DNA from: T3Sed10-241 sp036796255
Lineage (GTDB): Bacteria; Bacteroidota; Bacteroidia; Flavobacteriales_D; Cryomorphaceae
Length of the DNA: 36,535 bases
NCBI GenBank assembly: GCA_036796255.1
Contig: DAIRDH010000033.1
Span: 1-36,535, forward strand
Direction: 5' to 3'
This document shows, in pieces, positions 17,275 to 26,048 of the stretch (positions are counted from its first letter, which is position 1; every line of letters starts with the position of its first letter). A program made the translations under genes and the position numbers. The notes under the pieces were generated by a model. The model searched no databases. It was not told the DNA's origin and saw nothing but the letters and a program-made list of their open reading frames with translations.

Positions 17275-17306
17275 CAAATATAGACTATTTGAGACTTAGC
17301 CTGCAA
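17275..17306 (-). promoter_or_regulatory. Predicted promoter for the hydrolase-engB operon
   Basis: On the minus strand, TTG (17304-17306) is followed after 21 bases by TATATTTG (17275-17282), a full match to the Bacteroidota promoter pattern, and the ATG comes 14 bases later. Confidence 0.65.
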
Positions 17307-17380
17307 TTTTTGAAAAAGATAGCCTTGAACAATAGCTTGTTGAGAAAGGCTCCAAAAAGATGACTGTTTAAGGCAGGAAA

Positions 17381-17430
17381 CACCCACTTTGCATCGCCCG
17401 TTTGCCGGGGGCTCGGCCAGTTGGTGGGTG
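17381..17430. repeat. Nested inverted repeat upstream of mraZ
   Basis: CACCCAC (17381-17387) pairs with GTGGGTG (17424-17430), and an inner GCCC (17396-17399) pairs with GGGC (17409-17412). The GC-rich hairpin sits between two divergent promoters. It is not followed by a T run. It may insulate the two units or be a protein site; the role is unknown. Confidence 0.4.
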
Positions 17431-17466
17431 AAATTGAGGGGTACATCCACAAAACTTTTCAACAAA

Positions 17467-17506
17467 GTGGTAAATAATGGTAGATTGTGGGAGAAAGTGG
17501 TAAACA
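17467..17506 (+). promoter_or_regulatory. MraZ operator: four GTGG-type boxes at 10-bp period
   Basis: GTGGT, ATGGT, GTGGG and GTGGT begin at 17467, 17477, 17487 and 17497, exactly 10 bases apart. MraZ is known to bind direct TGGG-type repeats with five-base spacers upstream of its own gene. The array ends just before the predicted -7 element, so binding would block the dcw promoter. Confidence 0.8.
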
Positions 17507-17511
17507 ATTAC

Positions 17512-17519
17512 TACTTTAG
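17512..17519 (+). promoter_or_regulatory. Predicted -7 element of the dcw operon
   Basis: TACTTTAG differs from TAnnTTTG at one position and lies 29 bases before the mraZ start. A TTG inside the operator array (17485-17487) is 24 bases upstream, slightly far for a -33 element. Confidence 0.5.
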
Positions 17520-17548
17520 CCATGGGGAAATAGCACCCTGTTGCCACT

Positions 17549-18043
17549 ATGTTGAATTTGCTCGGAGAATATGATTGTAAGTGTGATGCGAAGGGTCGCA
17601 TCATGTTTCCGTCTGGCTTGCGCAAGCAGCTTCAAGAGGTGGTACGCGACGGTTTTGTGGTAAATCGCGACATGTTTGGCAAAAGCCTTGTGCTTTATCC
17701 GATGAAACAGTGGGCAGAAGTGTCGGCTGAAATCGGGAAGCTGAATCGCTTCGTTGCGAAGAATGTGCAATTTATCCGAAAGTTTAATAACGGCGCCACA
17801 AAGGTGGAGCTCGACAGTGCTGGCAGGCTGTTGCTTCCGCCGGCACTTGCGGCTTATGCCGACATCGACAAGGATGTGAAAGTGACTGGCTCAGGCGATA
17901 GAATTGAAATTTGGTCCAAAGCGGCTTACGAAGCCATGATCAACGAAGATGTTGACATGGCTGCCCTCTCTGAAGAGGTGATGGGCGGGGTGAAGCCCGA
18001 AGATGCTGCTACCGACCAAAAGGACAAGCGCAATGGAGCCTGA
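17549..18043 (+). CDS. mraZ: Transcriptional regulator MraZ
   Basis: MraZ is the first gene of most dcw clusters and acts as a DNA-binding repressor of its own operon. The 164-residue product has two SpoVT/AbrB-type half-domains, each with a DxxGR motif: CDAKGRIMFPSGLR near residues 10-23, and LDSAGRLLLPPAL near 90-102. These form the multimeric ring that reads tandem boxes, and a four-box array is present just upstream. Length and start are normal, and the C-terminal tail is acidic then basic. The rsmH start lies inside its last 11 bases. Confidence 0.96.
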   Translation: MLNLLGEYDCKCDAKGRIMFPSGLRKQLQEVVRDGFVVNRDMFGKSLVLYPMKQWAEVSAEIGKLNRFVAKNVQFIRKFNNGATKVELDSAGRLLLPPALAAYADIDKDVKVTGSGDRIEIWSKAAYEAMINEDVDMAALSEEVMGGVKPEDAATDQKDKRNGA

Positions 18044-18953
18044 TGCTTACCATGACCCGGTAATGCTCCGGGAGTGCGTCGATGCATTGATTGAAGATAC
18101 AAATGGCGTCTACGTTGACGTCACCTTCGGCGGGGGAGGACATTCCCGCGAAGTTCTTTCCAAATTGGGTGATACGGGCAAGCTCATTGCCTTTGATCAG
18201 GATGAAGATGCTGCGCGCAACGCGCCAGATGACCCGCGGTTTACTTTGGTTCAGGCGAACTTTCGCTTTATTAAAAACCATTTGCGCTTCATGGCGCTGC
18301 CGCAGGTGGATGGTGTGCTTGCCGATCTCGGCGTTTCATCGCATCAAATCGATACGCCGGAGCGCGGATTTTCCATCCGCTTCGATGGGCCGCTCGATAT
18401 GCGCATGGGGCCCGAGGCCAAAAAGACCGCCGCCGACATCATCAACCGCTACAGTCCGGGGCAACTCGAGCGTGTGTTTCGCGATTACGGCGAGCTGCGC
18501 GAGTGGAAGGCCCTTGCGGCAAAAGTGATGGAAGCCCGGGCCGAGAAGCCCTTGCTCACCACCACCGCACTGATGGATGTAGCGGGCACGGTGTGCTACG
18601 ACCCCAAGCGAAACCGCTTTATGTCAAAGCTTTTTCAGGCTTTGCGCATTGAGGTGAACGGTGAGATGGATGCTTTGCAGGCGCTTTTGCAGCAAACTGC
18701 AGAAGTGATCAAGCCGGGAGGTCGATTGGTGGTGATGTCATACCACTCGCTCGAAGACCGCCTCGTGAAGAATTTCATGCGGAGCGGAAAGTTTGAAGGC
18801 GATGTGGAGAAAGATTTTTTCGGAAATCCGCTCAGGCCATTTAAGCCCTTGCCAGGCATGCCGATATCACCCGGCGAAGAAGAATTGAAAAGAAATACAA
18901 GATCGCGCAGTGCCAAACTGCGCATAGCGATAAGAAATGAACAGGTTGCGTAA
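18033..18953 (+). CDS. rsmH: 16S rRNA (cytosine(1402)-N(4))-methyltransferase RsmH
   Basis: RsmH (formerly MraW) methylates N4 of C1402 in the decoding centre of 16S rRNA. From the ATG at 18033 it has 306 residues, the usual size. It begins HDPVML and has the SAM motif VDVTFGGGGHSR, then LADLGVSSHQID, GFSIRFDGPLDMRM, and the late motif VMSYHSLEDRLVK. A frame opening at 18003 would add ten unconserved residues inside mraZ. It overlaps mraZ by 11 bases and ftsL by 17, which indicates coupled translation in the dcw operon. Confidence 0.96.
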   Translation: MEPDAYHDPVMLRECVDALIEDTNGVYVDVTFGGGGHSREVLSKLGDTGKLIAFDQDEDAARNAPDDPRFTLVQANFRFIKNHLRFMALPQVDGVLADLGVSSHQIDTPERGFSIRFDGPLDMRMGPEAKKTAADIINRYSPGQLERVFRDYGELREWKALAAKVMEARAEKPLLTTTALMDVAGTVCYDPKRNRFMSKLFQALRIEVNGEMDALQALLQQTAEVIKPGGRLVVMSYHSLEDRLVKNFMRSGKFEGDVEKDFFGNPLRPFKPLPGMPISPGEEELKRNTRSRSAKLRIAIRNEQVA

Positions 18954-19314
18954 AGATAAGAAAGCCGCACAGCGCAAAGGAGGATTCGCCCGCGGGGTGA
19001 ACAATCTGCTGAGCGGAAGTTACCTCACGCGTGAATACGTACAGGCCAACCTGCCTTTCATTTTCTTTATAGTGGTGATGATGGTGGGCTACATTGCTTA
19101 CGGCTACTATGCTGAGAAGAATGTAAAAGACCTCGTACAGGCCGAAAGCCGCCTTCGCGAGCTCAAGTCGCAGCACACCGCGGTCGAAGCCCAGCTTGAG
19201 AAACTCAAGCGGCAGTCGCAAGTGGCTGAGAGTATCAGCGACCTCGGTCTTCGCGAGTCGACCGCGCCACCGGTGGTGATCCGCACTTCACAGCCCAAAA
19301 CCCAGGAGGACTAA
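18937..19314 (+). CDS. ftsL: FtsL-like cell division protein
   Basis: A bitopic membrane protein of 125 residues with a basic cytoplasmic N-terminus, one transmembrane helix (about 40-58) and a periplasmic coiled coil (about 60-100, rich in E, L, K and Q). This layout and the position between rsmH and ftsI identify the FtsL equivalent. FtsL pairs with FtsB/DivIC and FtsQ and helps activate FtsW and FtsI at the septum. Sequence similarity is naturally low in this family, so the call depends on architecture and gene order. It overlaps rsmH by 17 bases and is three bases from ftsI. Confidence 0.85.
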   Translation: MNRLRKDKKAAQRKGGFARGVNNLLSGSYLTREYVQANLPFIFFIVVMMVGYIAYGYYAEKNVKDLVQAESRLRELKSQHTAVEAQLEKLKRQSQVAESISDLGLRESTAPPVVIRTSQPKTQED

Positions 19315-19317
19315 GGG

Positions 19318-21432
19318 ATGGAAGCGCGAAACAAAATAACCAACAAAGCTTACGCGGTTTTTATTGGGCTCTGCCTCTTTGCCTTGTTCATTATTGGCAA
19401 GATTGTCGTGATACAGTTTATAGATGGCGACAAGTGGGAGAAGAAAGTGGCCCGCCTCACCACCGACTTGCGCGAAATCGTGCCTTCGCGCGGAAATATT
19501 TACGCTGATAACGGACACCTCCTCGCCACCTCCATTCCCATTTACGAGATCCGCATGGACATGCGCGCCGATGCATTGAGCGAGGAGGTTTTTGAAACAT
19601 ATGTGGATTCCTTGGCCTGGCACCTGAGTGCCCTTTTTGGCGATAAGCCAGCTGCCAAGTACCGTGCTGATATGAAGGCAGCTTACGCAAAAGGCAACCG
19701 TTACTACCTGGTGCGCGGCGGTGTGGAGTATGATCAGGTGCAGAAAGCGATGGATTTTCCGCTGTGGCGCAAAGGCCGCTTTGCGAGTGGGGTCATTTTC
19801 GAAAAGAATACCATACGGCGCATGCCTTACGGCGAACTTGCGGCGCGCACGGTAGGCTACACCCGCGAAGGCGTGGCACCTGTAGGTCTGGAAGGCGCAT
19901 ACAACAGTGAGTTGCGAGGCCGCTCTGGTCAGCGCTACGAAAAGCGCCTCGCCGGGGGCGTGTGGATGCCGGTGAAAAGTACCAATGAAGTGGAGCCCGA
20001 AGATGGCTGTGACCTCATTACCGCCATTGATGTCAATATTCAGGATGTGGCTTCAAGTGCTTTGCGCAAGCAATTACGCAAACACCGTGCGCGGCACGGA
20101 TCGGCCATATTGATGGAAGTAAAGACTGGCTACATTGTGGCCATCACCAACCTTACCATGAGCAGCGACAGCAGCTACCGCGAAGTGTACAACTATGCTG
20201 TTGGTGAAGCCACTGAGCCCGGTTCTACCTTTAAGCTGGCCTCCTTGATGGCTGCATTCGAGGATGGTAAAATAGACCTCTATGACACCGTAGATACCAA
20301 GCAGGGCAAGCACCGCTTTTACGACCGCATCATGCGCGACAGCAATGACAAAGGTTTTGGCAAGGTGGATGTACTCACTGCTTTTCAGAAGTCGAGCAAC
20401 GTGGGTATCTCGCGCATCATCGATGAGCAGTACCGCGACAATCCGCGGCAATTTGTAGACCGCCTCCATAAAATGGGCCTGGGCCGTATGCTTGGTCTCG
20501 AAATAGGTGGAGAGGGCAAGCCTAAAATCAAAGATCCCAGCGATCCTTCATGGAGCGGGGTGTCCTTGCCATGGATGAGCATCGGTTACGAAACACTGAT
20601 GACGCCTTTACAGACCCTTGCATTTTATAATGCTGTGGCCAATGATGGCGTGATGATGAAACCGCTTTTCGCAAAAGAGATCAGCCGCAACGGACAAGTG
20701 CTGAAGCGTATTGAGCCACAAGTGATCAACCCCTCCATCGCTTCAAGGGAAACCATTCAGAAAGCCAAGATCATGCTCGAGAGTGTGGTGAGCCCTGAGG
20801 GCACCGCCTCTAACCTGCGCTTTGGAGCATATTCCATTGCCGGAAAAACGGGTACGGCCCAGATAGCCAACGATAAGTACGGTTATAAGTATGCCGAGTC
20901 TATTAGCTATCAGGCCAGCTTCGTGGGCTACTTTCCCGCCGACAGGCCTGAGTACAGCTGCATCGTGGTGGTCAATGGCCCTTCCAATGATGTGTATTAC
21001 GGCAACCAGGTGGCCGGGCCGGTTTTTAAGGAAATTGCCGATAAGGTATACGCCCAGCGATTCGACCTTCAGCGCGAGGTGCCTGTTCCCGAGCACAATT
21101 TGGCGATAGCCGTACCTGTTTCTAAATCGGGATACGCAGAAGATCTCAAAACGATTTTTGAATCCATTCAGGTAGAAGTTGAGGATGTAAGTGAAAACTA
21201 TCCTTGGGTATCAACCAAAACCCGCATGGACGATGTGGTGCTCGAGCGCCGCAGCATGCCAGCCGGACGTGTGCCCAATGTACTGGGTATGGGCCTGCGC
21301 GACGGGCTTTTTCTGCTCGAAGAGGCGGGACTGAAAGTGAAAGTGACTGGCAGTGGCATGATCAAATCGCAAAGCATTGCACCTGGTGTAGAGGCTGCTC
21401 CGGGTAAATCCATAAGTATAGAATTATCCTGA
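19318..21432 (+). CDS. ftsI: Penicillin-binding protein FtsI (PBP3-type transpeptidase) with PASTA domain
   Basis: The septal transpeptidase cross-links new peptidoglycan at division together with the FtsW glycosyltransferase. The 704 residues hold one N-terminal transmembrane helix (about 12-34), a dimerisation/pedestal domain starting with SRGNIYADNG (about 57-66), and a transpeptidase domain with the active-site STFK (Ser303, Lys306), SSN (359-361) and KTGT (510-513). A single PASTA domain at about 648-704 (RVPNVLGMGLRDGLFLLEEAG) ends the protein. E. coli FtsI lacks PASTA; Bacteroidota and Firmicutes forms often have it. murE follows after five bases. Confidence 0.94.
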   Translation: MEARNKITNKAYAVFIGLCLFALFIIGKIVVIQFIDGDKWEKKVARLTTDLREIVPSRGNIYADNGHLLATSIPIYEIRMDMRADALSEEVFETYVDSLAWHLSALFGDKPAAKYRADMKAAYAKGNRYYLVRGGVEYDQVQKAMDFPLWRKGRFASGVIFEKNTIRRMPYGELAARTVGYTREGVAPVGLEGAYNSELRGRSGQRYEKRLAGGVWMPVKSTNEVEPEDGCDLITAIDVNIQDVASSALRKQLRKHRARHGSAILMEVKTGYIVAITNLTMSSDSSYREVYNYAVGEATEPGSTFKLASLMAAFEDGKIDLYDTVDTKQGKHRFYDRIMRDSNDKGFGKVDVLTAFQKSSNVGISRIIDEQYRDNPRQFVDRLHKMGLGRMLGLEIGGEGKPKIKDPSDPSWSGVSLPWMSIGYETLMTPLQTLAFYNAVANDGVMMKPLFAKEISRNGQVLKRIEPQVINPSIASRETIQKAKIMLESVVSPEGTASNLRFGAYSIAGKTGTAQIANDKYGYKYAESISYQASFVGYFPADRPEYSCIVVVNGPSNDVYYGNQVAGPVFKEIADKVYAQRFDLQREVPVPEHNLAIAVPVSKSGYAEDLKTIFESIQVEVEDVSENYPWVSTKTRMDDVVLERRSMPAGRVPNVLGMGLRDGLFLLEEAGLKVKVTGSGMIKSQSIAPGVEAAPGKSISIELS

Positions 21433-21437
21433 ACCCG

Positions 21438-22904
21438 ATGAAACTCCTGCAAGACATACTGTATCAGGCGCGCATCCAACAAGTGGTGGGAACCACCAAT
21501 ATCGCCATTGAATCCGTTCAGCTCGATTCTCGCAAGGTGGAACGCTTTACCTTGTTTGTTGCCATAAGCGGGACCCAGGTTGATGGCCATACCTTTATAG
21601 ATAAGGCCATCGCGGCGGGAGCGGTTGCCGTGGTATGCGAGGTGCTGCCGGATGAGACAAAAGCTGGCATCACTTATGTGAAAGTGGCTGATGCCCGTGA
21701 GGCACTTGGTTACATCGCTGCCAATTTTTACGACCACCCCAGCCAGCAACTCAAGCTTGTTGGCATTACAGGTACCAATGGGAAGACCACCTGTGCCACC
21801 ATGCTCTACCGCTTATACAAGCTGCTGGGCTACAAGGTGGGATTGCTCTCCACCGTTGAGAACCGCATTCACAACCAGGTGGTGCCCGCTACACACACCA
21901 CACCTGATGCCATTGGCCTCAACATGTTGCTTCGCGATATGGTCGATGCGGGGTGTACCTATTGCTTTATGGAAGTGAGTTCGCATGCACTGCACCAGCA
22001 AAGGGTGACCGGGGTGCAATTTGCAGGTGCTGTGTTTAACAACATCACCCACGACCACCTCGATTACCACGTCACCTTCGACGCATACATCGCGGCCAAG
22101 AAAATTCTTTTTGACATTTTGCCTACAACGGCCTTTGCCTTGGTGAACCTCGACGACAAGCACGGCGAAACCATGTTGCAAAATTGCAAGGCCAAGGTGC
22201 AGCGCAGCTTTGCGCTCAAGAGCATGGCCGACTATCGCGCGCGCATTCTTGAAAATCATTTCCACGGCTTGCAATTGCACATGGACAACAGCGACTTTTA
22301 CAGCCCGCTCGTGGGCCGTTTCAACGCTTACAATATACTTGCGGTGTACTCCACGGCCATGCTTTTGGGCGGCAGCAAGATGGATGTACTCACCGCCCTC
22401 AGCGAAATCAAGCCGGTGGAAGGCCGCTTTCAGTATGTGCGCACCAGTGACAACATTACGGCGATCATCGACTATGCCCACACACCCGACGCGCTTCGCA
22501 ATGTGCTCAAAACCATTGATGAAGTACGCACCCGCAATGAAGAAGTGATCACTGTAGTGGGCTGTGGTGGCGACCGCGACCGCAGCAAGCGCCCCGAAAT
22601 GGCGCGCATTTCCTGCAAGTACAGCGACCGCGTAATTCTCACATCTGACAATCCCCGCTCTGAAGATCCCGAAGCCATCATCAACGAAATGCGCAAAGGG
22701 GTGGAGCCACAAGATTACCGCAAGGCCAATGCCATTGTAAACCGCGCTGAAGCCATTCGCATGGCCTGCAGCCTCGCCAAGCCCGGCGACATCATACTGG
22801 TAGCGGGCAAGGGCCATGAAAAGTATCAGGAAATCAAAGGAGAACGCTTCCCCTTTGATGATTTAGCCATAGTTACAGAATCCCTTAAACCTCTGAACAT
22901 CTAA
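21438..22904 (+). CDS. murE: UDP-MurNAc-L-Ala-D-Glu:meso-diaminopimelate ligase MurE
   Basis: MurE adds the third amino acid of the peptidoglycan stem peptide in the cytoplasm, using ATP. The 488 residues show all three Mur-ligase domains: an N-terminal UDP-binding part (SVQLDSRKV), the central ATPase with TGTNGKTT (111-118), and the C-terminal domain with DNPR at 404-407. In known enzymes DNPR marks meso-diaminopimelate specificity, as opposed to L-lysine. Downstream MraY starts on the last base of its stop codon (TAATG), so expression is coupled. Confidence 0.96.
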   Translation: MKLLQDILYQARIQQVVGTTNIAIESVQLDSRKVERFTLFVAISGTQVDGHTFIDKAIAAGAVAVVCEVLPDETKAGITYVKVADAREALGYIAANFYDHPSQQLKLVGITGTNGKTTCATMLYRLYKLLGYKVGLLSTVENRIHNQVVPATHTTPDAIGLNMLLRDMVDAGCTYCFMEVSSHALHQQRVTGVQFAGAVFNNITHDHLDYHVTFDAYIAAKKILFDILPTTAFALVNLDDKHGETMLQNCKAKVQRSFALKSMADYRARILENHFHGLQLHMDNSDFYSPLVGRFNAYNILAVYSTAMLLGGSKMDVLTALSEIKPVEGRFQYVRTSDNITAIIDYAHTPDALRNVLKTIDEVRTRNEEVITVVGCGGDRDRSKRPEMARISCKYSDRVILTSDNPRSEDPEAIINEMRKGVEPQDYRKANAIVNRAEAIRMACSLAKPGDIILVAGKGHEKYQEIKGERFPFDDLAIVTESLKPLNI

Positions 22905-24151
22905 TGCTCTATCAACTATTTACATACCTAGACAGCGCTTACGATATTCCGGGAATTGGGGTATTTCAGTACATCTCATTCCGCGCGGCCATGGCAGTGC
23001 TCACGAGCCTCCTGATTTCACTCGTATTTGGCGGCAAGCTTATCAAATTGCTGCACCGCAAGCAAGTGGGCGAAACTGTGCGCGACCTGGGTCTTGAAGG
23101 CCAAAAGGAAAAGCAGGGAACCCCAACGATGGGTGGGCTCATTATCATCGCTGCAATTTTGATTCCGACTATACTCTTTGCGGAGCTCAACAATATTTAC
23201 GTACTCATCATGATTTTCACCACCGTATTTCTTGGTGGCATCGGCTTTCTTGACGACTATATTAAAGTGTTCAAGAAGAACAAAAAAGGCCTTCACGGCA
23301 AATTCAAAATTGTAGGTCAGGTAGGTGTAGGCATCGTGGTAGGGGCTGCGCTGTTCTTCCACCCTGATGTGGTGATCAGACAGAAAGTGCAGCCATCGGT
23401 AGCGGTGAGCCAGGCGGAGCTCCGTGCCGGAGATATTCAGCCTGATGGCTCGGTGTGGATCGAGCGCAAGTCCATGAAAACCACCATTCCATTTGTGAAA
23501 AACAATGAGTTCGATTATGCCTGGCTTATGTCATTTCTCGACAGGAAGACCGCGCGAAAGTGGGCATGGCTCGTTTTTATACCCATTGTCATCTTCGTGG
23601 TTACCGCCGTAAGCAATGGCGCCAACATCACCGATGGACTCGATGGCCTCGCCACGGGAAGCTCTGCGATTATAGGGGTGGTGCTGGCCATATTCGCCTT
23701 CGTATCGGGTAACTTCATTTTTGCCGATTACCTGAACATCATGTACATCCCCAATTCGGGTGAGCTTACGGTATTTATCAGCGCATTTGTGGGGGCCTGC
23801 ATTGGCTTCCTTTGGTACAATTCCCACCCAGCGCAGGTCTTCATGGGCGATACGGGCAGCCTTGCCCTCGGGGGCATCATTGCCGTTTTTGCCCTGGCCA
23901 TTCGCAAGGAGCTGCTTATCCCGCTGTTTTGCGGTATTTTCCTCATTGAAAATATCTCGGTGATCATGCAAGTGAGCTACTTCAAGTACACCAAGAAAAA
24001 ATACGGCGAGGGCCGGCGCATTTTCCTGATGTCGCCTTTGCATCACCATTATCAAAAGCTTGGATACCATGAATCTAAAATCGTTTCGCGGTTTTGGATT
24101 GTGGGAATTCTCCTTGCTGTATTGTCCATTGTAACCCTCAAATTGCGTTAA
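22904..24151 (+). CDS. mraY: Phospho-N-acetylmuramoyl-pentapeptide transferase MraY
   Basis: MraY transfers phospho-MurNAc-pentapeptide to undecaprenyl phosphate, forming lipid I at the inner membrane. It has about ten transmembrane helices. Catalytic and Mg-binding residues are D117-D118 (GFLDDYIK), N241 and D244/D247 (NITDGLDGLA), and a late MGDTGSLALGG loop and HHHYQKLG stretch. At 415 residues it is about 55 longer than the E. coli protein; the extra residues lie at about 152-222, a polar insert between membrane helices, which I believe is common in Bacteroidota. murD follows after five bases. Confidence 0.96.
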   Translation: MLYQLFTYLDSAYDIPGIGVFQYISFRAAMAVLTSLLISLVFGGKLIKLLHRKQVGETVRDLGLEGQKEKQGTPTMGGLIIIAAILIPTILFAELNNIYVLIMIFTTVFLGGIGFLDDYIKVFKKNKKGLHGKFKIVGQVGVGIVVGAALFFHPDVVIRQKVQPSVAVSQAELRAGDIQPDGSVWIERKSMKTTIPFVKNNEFDYAWLMSFLDRKTARKWAWLVFIPIVIFVVTAVSNGANITDGLDGLATGSSAIIGVVLAIFAFVSGNFIFADYLNIMYIPNSGELTVFISAFVGACIGFLWYNSHPAQVFMGDTGSLALGGIIAVFALAIRKELLIPLFCGIFLIENISVIMQVSYFKYTKKKYGEGRRIFLMSPLHHHYQKLGYHESKIVSRFWIVGILLAVLSIVTLKLR

Positions 24152-24156
24152 TCATC

Positions 24157-25488
24157 ATGAAATTGCTCATACTCGGCGGCGGCGAAAGCGGAACTGGTGC
24201 AGCTCTTCTCGGGAAGAAGCTGGGCTACGAGGTCGTGGTGAGCGATAGCGGCAAGTTGAAGGACAAATACAAGGAAGTGCTCGACGCCTATAACGTAATC
24301 TGGGAAGAGGGCGGCCACACTGATGCCCTGACTATAGGAGCGGAATTGGTGGTGAAGAGCCCTGGCATCCCCGGCGAAGTCGCTCTGGTACAATCATACC
24401 TAAGCCAAAGCGTGGAGGTGATCTCCGAAATCGAATTTGCCGCAAGGCATACCAAGGGCAAGATTGTGGCCATCACGGGAACCAATGGCAAAACGACCAC
24501 CACCTTACTCACGCACCACATTTTCACCAAGGCAGGTCTCGACGCTGCTCTGGCTGGCAATGTTGGGAAAAGTTTTGCGGGAACGCTGGCCGAAGGCGAC
24601 CACGATTATTGGGTACTCGAAGTGAGCAGCTTCCAGCTTGATGACATTGTACATTTCAAGCCGGATGTGGCCATCCTGCTCAACATTACCCCCGACCACC
24701 TCGACCGCTACCACTACAGTGTAGATGAGTACGCTGCTGCAAAATTTGCCATTACCAAAAATCAGGGTTCGGAACATCATTTCATTTACTGCGCTGACGA
24801 TGCCATTACAGCCCAAGGGGTGGAAATGCTGGAAATCAAGGCAGAATTGCACCCCATATCCATTTTCAAAGAAGTGGAAAACGGGGCTTATCTCGCTCAA
24901 GACAATATCAATATAAACCTTCACAACACATCTTTTCAAATGTCAATCCACGATTTAGCACTACAGGGCAAGCACAACGCATACAACTCCATGGCGGCAG
25001 GAGTTGCATCGCGGCTCTTCGATATCCGCAAAGAAATAGTTCGCGAGAGCCTCTCAGACTTTCAGAACATCGAGCACCGACTCGAGTTTGTCGCTGAGAT
25101 TCACGGCATCCGATTCATCAACGACTCCAAGGCCACCAACGTGAATTCTACCTGGTATGCGCTCGAGAGCCTTGAAGGACCGGTAGTTTGGATAGTAGGC
25201 GGAGTCGACAAAGGCAATGACTATTCCATGCTGGAGCCACTCGTGCGCGAAAAGGTAAAAGCCATCATCTGCATGGGCACCGACAACAAAAAGTTGCTGG
25301 ACTTCTTCAGCGGAATGGTGCCACAAATTCTGGAGGCCGGTTCAGCCCGCGATGCGGTGGCACTGGCTTACCAATCGGCGGAGAAAGGCAATGAGGTAAT
25401 CCTGTCGCCTGCCTGTGCAAGCTTTGACCTGTTTGACAATTACGAAGACCGCGGCCAGCAGTTTAAGATGGCCGTGCGGTCGCTTTGA
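24157..25488 (+). CDS. murD: UDP-N-acetylmuramoyl-L-alanine:D-glutamate ligase MurD
   Basis: MurD adds D-glutamate to UDP-MurNAc-L-alanine. The ATG at 24157 gives 443 residues and places the nucleotide-binding GGGESGTG at 7-14; a longer frame from 24094 lies inside mraY and is unlikely. The ATPase loop TGTNGKTTT is at 107-115. The C-terminal domain has HRLE, NDSKATN (K325, T327), GGVDKG (K352) and SPACASFDLF (S422), the residues that match the D-glutamate pocket of the E. coli enzyme (Thr321, Lys348, Ser415). It looks fully active. Two genes that copy only this C-terminal domain follow directly. Confidence 0.96.
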   Translation: MKLLILGGGESGTGAALLGKKLGYEVVVSDSGKLKDKYKEVLDAYNVIWEEGGHTDALTIGAELVVKSPGIPGEVALVQSYLSQSVEVISEIEFAARHTKGKIVAITGTNGKTTTTLLTHHIFTKAGLDAALAGNVGKSFAGTLAEGDHDYWVLEVSSFQLDDIVHFKPDVAILLNITPDHLDRYHYSVDEYAAAKFAITKNQGSEHHFIYCADDAITAQGVEMLEIKAELHPISIFKEVENGAYLAQDNININLHNTSFQMSIHDLALQGKHNAYNSMAAGVASRLFDIRKEIVRESLSDFQNIEHRLEFVAEIHGIRFINDSKATNVNSTWYALESLEGPVVWIVGGVDKGNDYSMLEPLVREKVKAIICMGTDNKKLLDFFSGMVPQILEAGSARDAVALAYQSAEKGNEVILSPACASFDLFDNYEDRGQQFKMAVRSL

Positions 25489-25520
25489 ATTTTTTATTCC
25501 CCACCTTTTAAATCCACACC

Positions 25521-26048
25521 ATGCCAAGGAATCCACTTCACGATATCGCAAGCCTCCGCCACGCATCTCTGCTACAGCAGCGCGAGGCGGCACTCAAGCA
25601 GCGTACGCCTTACGATCTTGAATCGGTGGGCATGGTGGATGGGGTGCGCATCATCAATGATTCGGCAGCGACCAATGTTGTGAAGGTCGCTGAATCACTG
25701 AGTGCTTTCGACCAGCCACTGGTGTGGATCGCAGAGGCCAACAGCCAAACCGGCGACTTCTCTCCGCTGACTTCGCTGGTGGCTGAAAAAGTAAAAGTGA
25801 TCGTGGTGAAGGGCAACCGTGTAGATGAAATTCATAAAATGTTATGGCCAGGTGTGCACATGTTTCTGTCGGCATCCTCATGGGAGGAAGCCTTGGAGCT
25901 TGCGCTAATGGCTGCTGTTGCGAATGAAACAATCCTTTTTTCGCCCGGCAGCCGGGCCGATGAGCCGTTTTCCAATTTCAAGGAAAGGGGTGCCTACTTC
26001 AACAGGCTTATCGACATCAAGCGAAATACCAAAATCACCATACCATGA
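25521..26048 (+). CDS. Stand-alone MurD C-terminal-like domain, copy X (likely non-catalytic)
   Basis: This 175-residue protein aligns only with the last third of MurD. After 28 unrelated residues come YDLE (31-34, MurD HRLE), NDSAATN (46-52), VWIAEANSQTGDFS (68-81), EKVKVIVVKG and SPGSRADEPFSNFKERG (141 on). The spacing from ND to SP is 95 residues, identical to MurD. The UDP-substrate and ATPase domains are absent. Pocket residues are altered: the NDSK lysine is A49, MurD K352 is Q76, and MurD S422 is A; only the NDSK-motif threonine (T51) remains. Ligase activity is therefore not expected; a structural or regulatory role is inferred. It lies 32 bases after murD and overlaps copy Y by four bases. 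Confidence 0.85.
   Translation: MPRNPLHDIASLRHASLLQQREAALKQRTPYDLESVGMVDGVRIINDSAATNVVKVAESLSAFDQPLVWIAEANSQTGDFSPLTSLVAEKVKVIVVKGNRVDEIHKMLWPGVHMFLSASSWEEALELALMAAVANETILFSPGSRADEPFSNFKERGAYFNRLIDIKRNTKITIP

Noticed and set aside
17368..17625. An 85-codon minus-strand frame across the mraZ promoter
   Set aside because: It covers the MraZ operator and the start of mraZ and shows no coding signs.
21813..22817. A 334-codon open frame on the minus strand
   Set aside because: It lies entirely antisense to murE, has no domain signature, and its amino-acid make-up (rich in H, A, V, G) is typical of the reverse reading of a real gene.
24094..24156. Longer N-terminus for murD
   Set aside because: It would lie within mraY and precede the normal MKLLILGGG start of the nucleotide-binding domain.
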